Shown in pieces: positions 6,496 through 6,938 of a stretch of 6,938 bases of DNA. The stretch comes from DALYDD01 sp046049705 (GTDB taxonomy: Bacteria > Patescibacteriota > Minisyncoccia > Phycocordibacterales > CAIZLB01). A model generated the notes under the pieces. That model saw only the letters and a program-made list of their open reading frames with translations, was not told the DNA's origin and searched no databases. The position numbers and the translations under genes are program-made. Location: contig JBJOQZ010000009.1 of assembly GCA_046049705.1 (NCBI GenBank), positions 1-6,938 on the forward strand, in the 5' to 3' direction. The number at the start of each line of letters is the position of its first letter. Position 1 is the first letter of the stretch.

Positions 6496-6938
6496 TTATT
6501 CTGGGCATGTACCTCCTGTGGTGCATATTCTGGATCTTTGTATCGCTCCGGCCCCTTATCGACAGATTCGTGTATAAACGCGAAGACGGCTTTGAGTGTT
6601 GGGGTCCACCGATATTGGCCCTGATACTTATTGGATTTTGTGCCGGGGCGGCACACGTTCTACTCTGGCGCTGTCCATCTGTCCTAACCACCGACACCGG
6701 CCGGGCAGTAGCCATGAGCTTTGACCAGTATGCCTGGTGGGCAATCCCCACCTTTGTGTTGATTTATAGGCTTGTACGGTTGCCGTATAAGATCCGTACA
6801 GGATCACATAAGGTAGGCTGGGTAAAGACAGGACTTGTGCAACTGACACTCGATCTCGGGCCAGAGTATGCAACCAAGGATGTCACAGCGAGGCGACAGA
6901 AGAAAGTCCGTCGGCACGGTGCACATCAAAGGCACAAT
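6480..6938 (+). CDS. Unrecognised multi-pass membrane protein (partial, open at right edge)
   Basis: A plus-strand frame is open from ATG 6480 to the last base, 153 codons with no stop. A TGA at 6474-6476 in the same frame fixes the start at or after 6480. I do not recognise the family. Residues 4-23 (start 'LYFILGMYLLW'), 43-63 (around 'ILALILIGFCAGAAHVLLW') and about 82-99 ('YAWWAIPTFVLIYRLV') are hydrophobic and probably span the membrane. Between the first two lies a charged loop with 'YKREDGFECWGPP', and between the second and third a polar loop 'RCPSVLTTDTGRA'. From about residue 100 the protein is polar and strongly basic, ending in clusters such as 'ARRQKKVRRHGAHQRH', which suggests a cytoplasmic, possibly nucleic-acid- or ribosome-contacting tail. 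The DNA is GC-richer than its neighbours and no Shine-Dalgarno sequence is visible. The overlapping minus-strand frames are rich in Arg, Ser, His and Gln and look like shadows. Acquisition by transfer is plausible but unproven. Confidence 0.6.
   Translation, partial: MKDLYFILGMYLLWCIFWIFVSLRPLIDRFVYKREDGFECWGPPILALILIGFCAGAAHVLLWRCPSVLTTDTGRAVAMSFDQYAWWAIPTFVLIYRLVRLPYKIRTGSHKVGWVKTGLVQLTLDLGPEYATKDVTARRQKKVRRHGAHQRHN

Noticed and set aside
6347..6577. Plus-strand open frame starting at 6347
   Set aside because: It is Ser/Leu/Cys-rich without motifs and overlaps both the GNAT-like minus stretch and the better plus-strand gene at 6480; probably a chance frame.
6408..6873. Overlapping minus-strand open frames opposite the right-hand membrane gene
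   Set aside because: They are rich in Arg, Ser, His and Gln with no hydrophobic core or motif. The plus-strand frame has ordered membrane spans and explains the open reading better.
1..6938. CRISPR arrays, tRNA or rRNA genes, transposases, toxin-antitoxin or defence genes
   Set aside because: I looked on both strands and saw no spaced direct repeats, cloverleaf-like segments, terminal inverted repeats or recognisable proteins of these kinds.

Overview
This 6.9 kb window looks like chromosomal DNA from a reduced-genome bacterium, most likely a Candidatus Patescibacteria / Parcubacteria (CPR) member. That placement is inference. It rests on the style of the GyrA N-terminus, a metallo-beta-lactamase-fold protein with an 'INPP...SGPGEYE' pattern, compact minus-strand gene packing, moderately low GC, and starts that mostly lack a Shine-Dalgarno sequence. 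Only the standard bacterial code is needed: TAA or TAG close the complete genes.

Layout, in the order the minus-strand genes are transcribed (right to left). A metallo-beta-lactamase-fold protein with a degenerate metal site (6289-5648) comes first. A small single-pass membrane protein (5617-5351) follows closely, then full-length DNA gyrase subunit A (5242-2735). Next are a half-size ABC exporter with fused membrane and ATPase domains (2651-783) and a small class I SAM-dependent methyltransferase (733-194). Last is the N-terminus of an exported or membrane-anchored protein, possibly an extracellular solute-binding protein, that runs off the left edge (179-1). Candidate TATAAT -10 boxes sit in the gaps before the ABC and methyltransferase genes, so these are probably several short transcription units, not one operon.

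The right end differs. A divergent plus-strand gene starts at 6480 and is still open at the window end. It encodes an unrecognised multi-pass membrane protein with a basic cytoplasmic-looking tail. Its DNA is GC-richer (about 53 % by hand count over 6541-6938) than the genes to its left (about 35-45 % in the stretches counted, with patches near 50 % in gyrA). Between it and the metallo-beta-lactamase-fold gene, a minus-strand open stretch (6495-6292) reads like the C-terminal end of a GNAT-type acetyltransferase with no N-terminal half. The truncated stretch and the composition change together suggest a recombination or insertion boundary near 6480-6540.

The left part holds housekeeping functions (DNA supercoiling, lipid or small-molecule export, methyl transfer). 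I see no CRISPR array, tRNA, rRNA, transposase or recognisable defence system. The most noteworthy items are the GyrA quinolone-determining residues (Ala102 and Gln106 in place of Ser and Asp), the degenerate metallo-hydrolase and the right-hand junction. I found no convincing evidence of a wholly new system.
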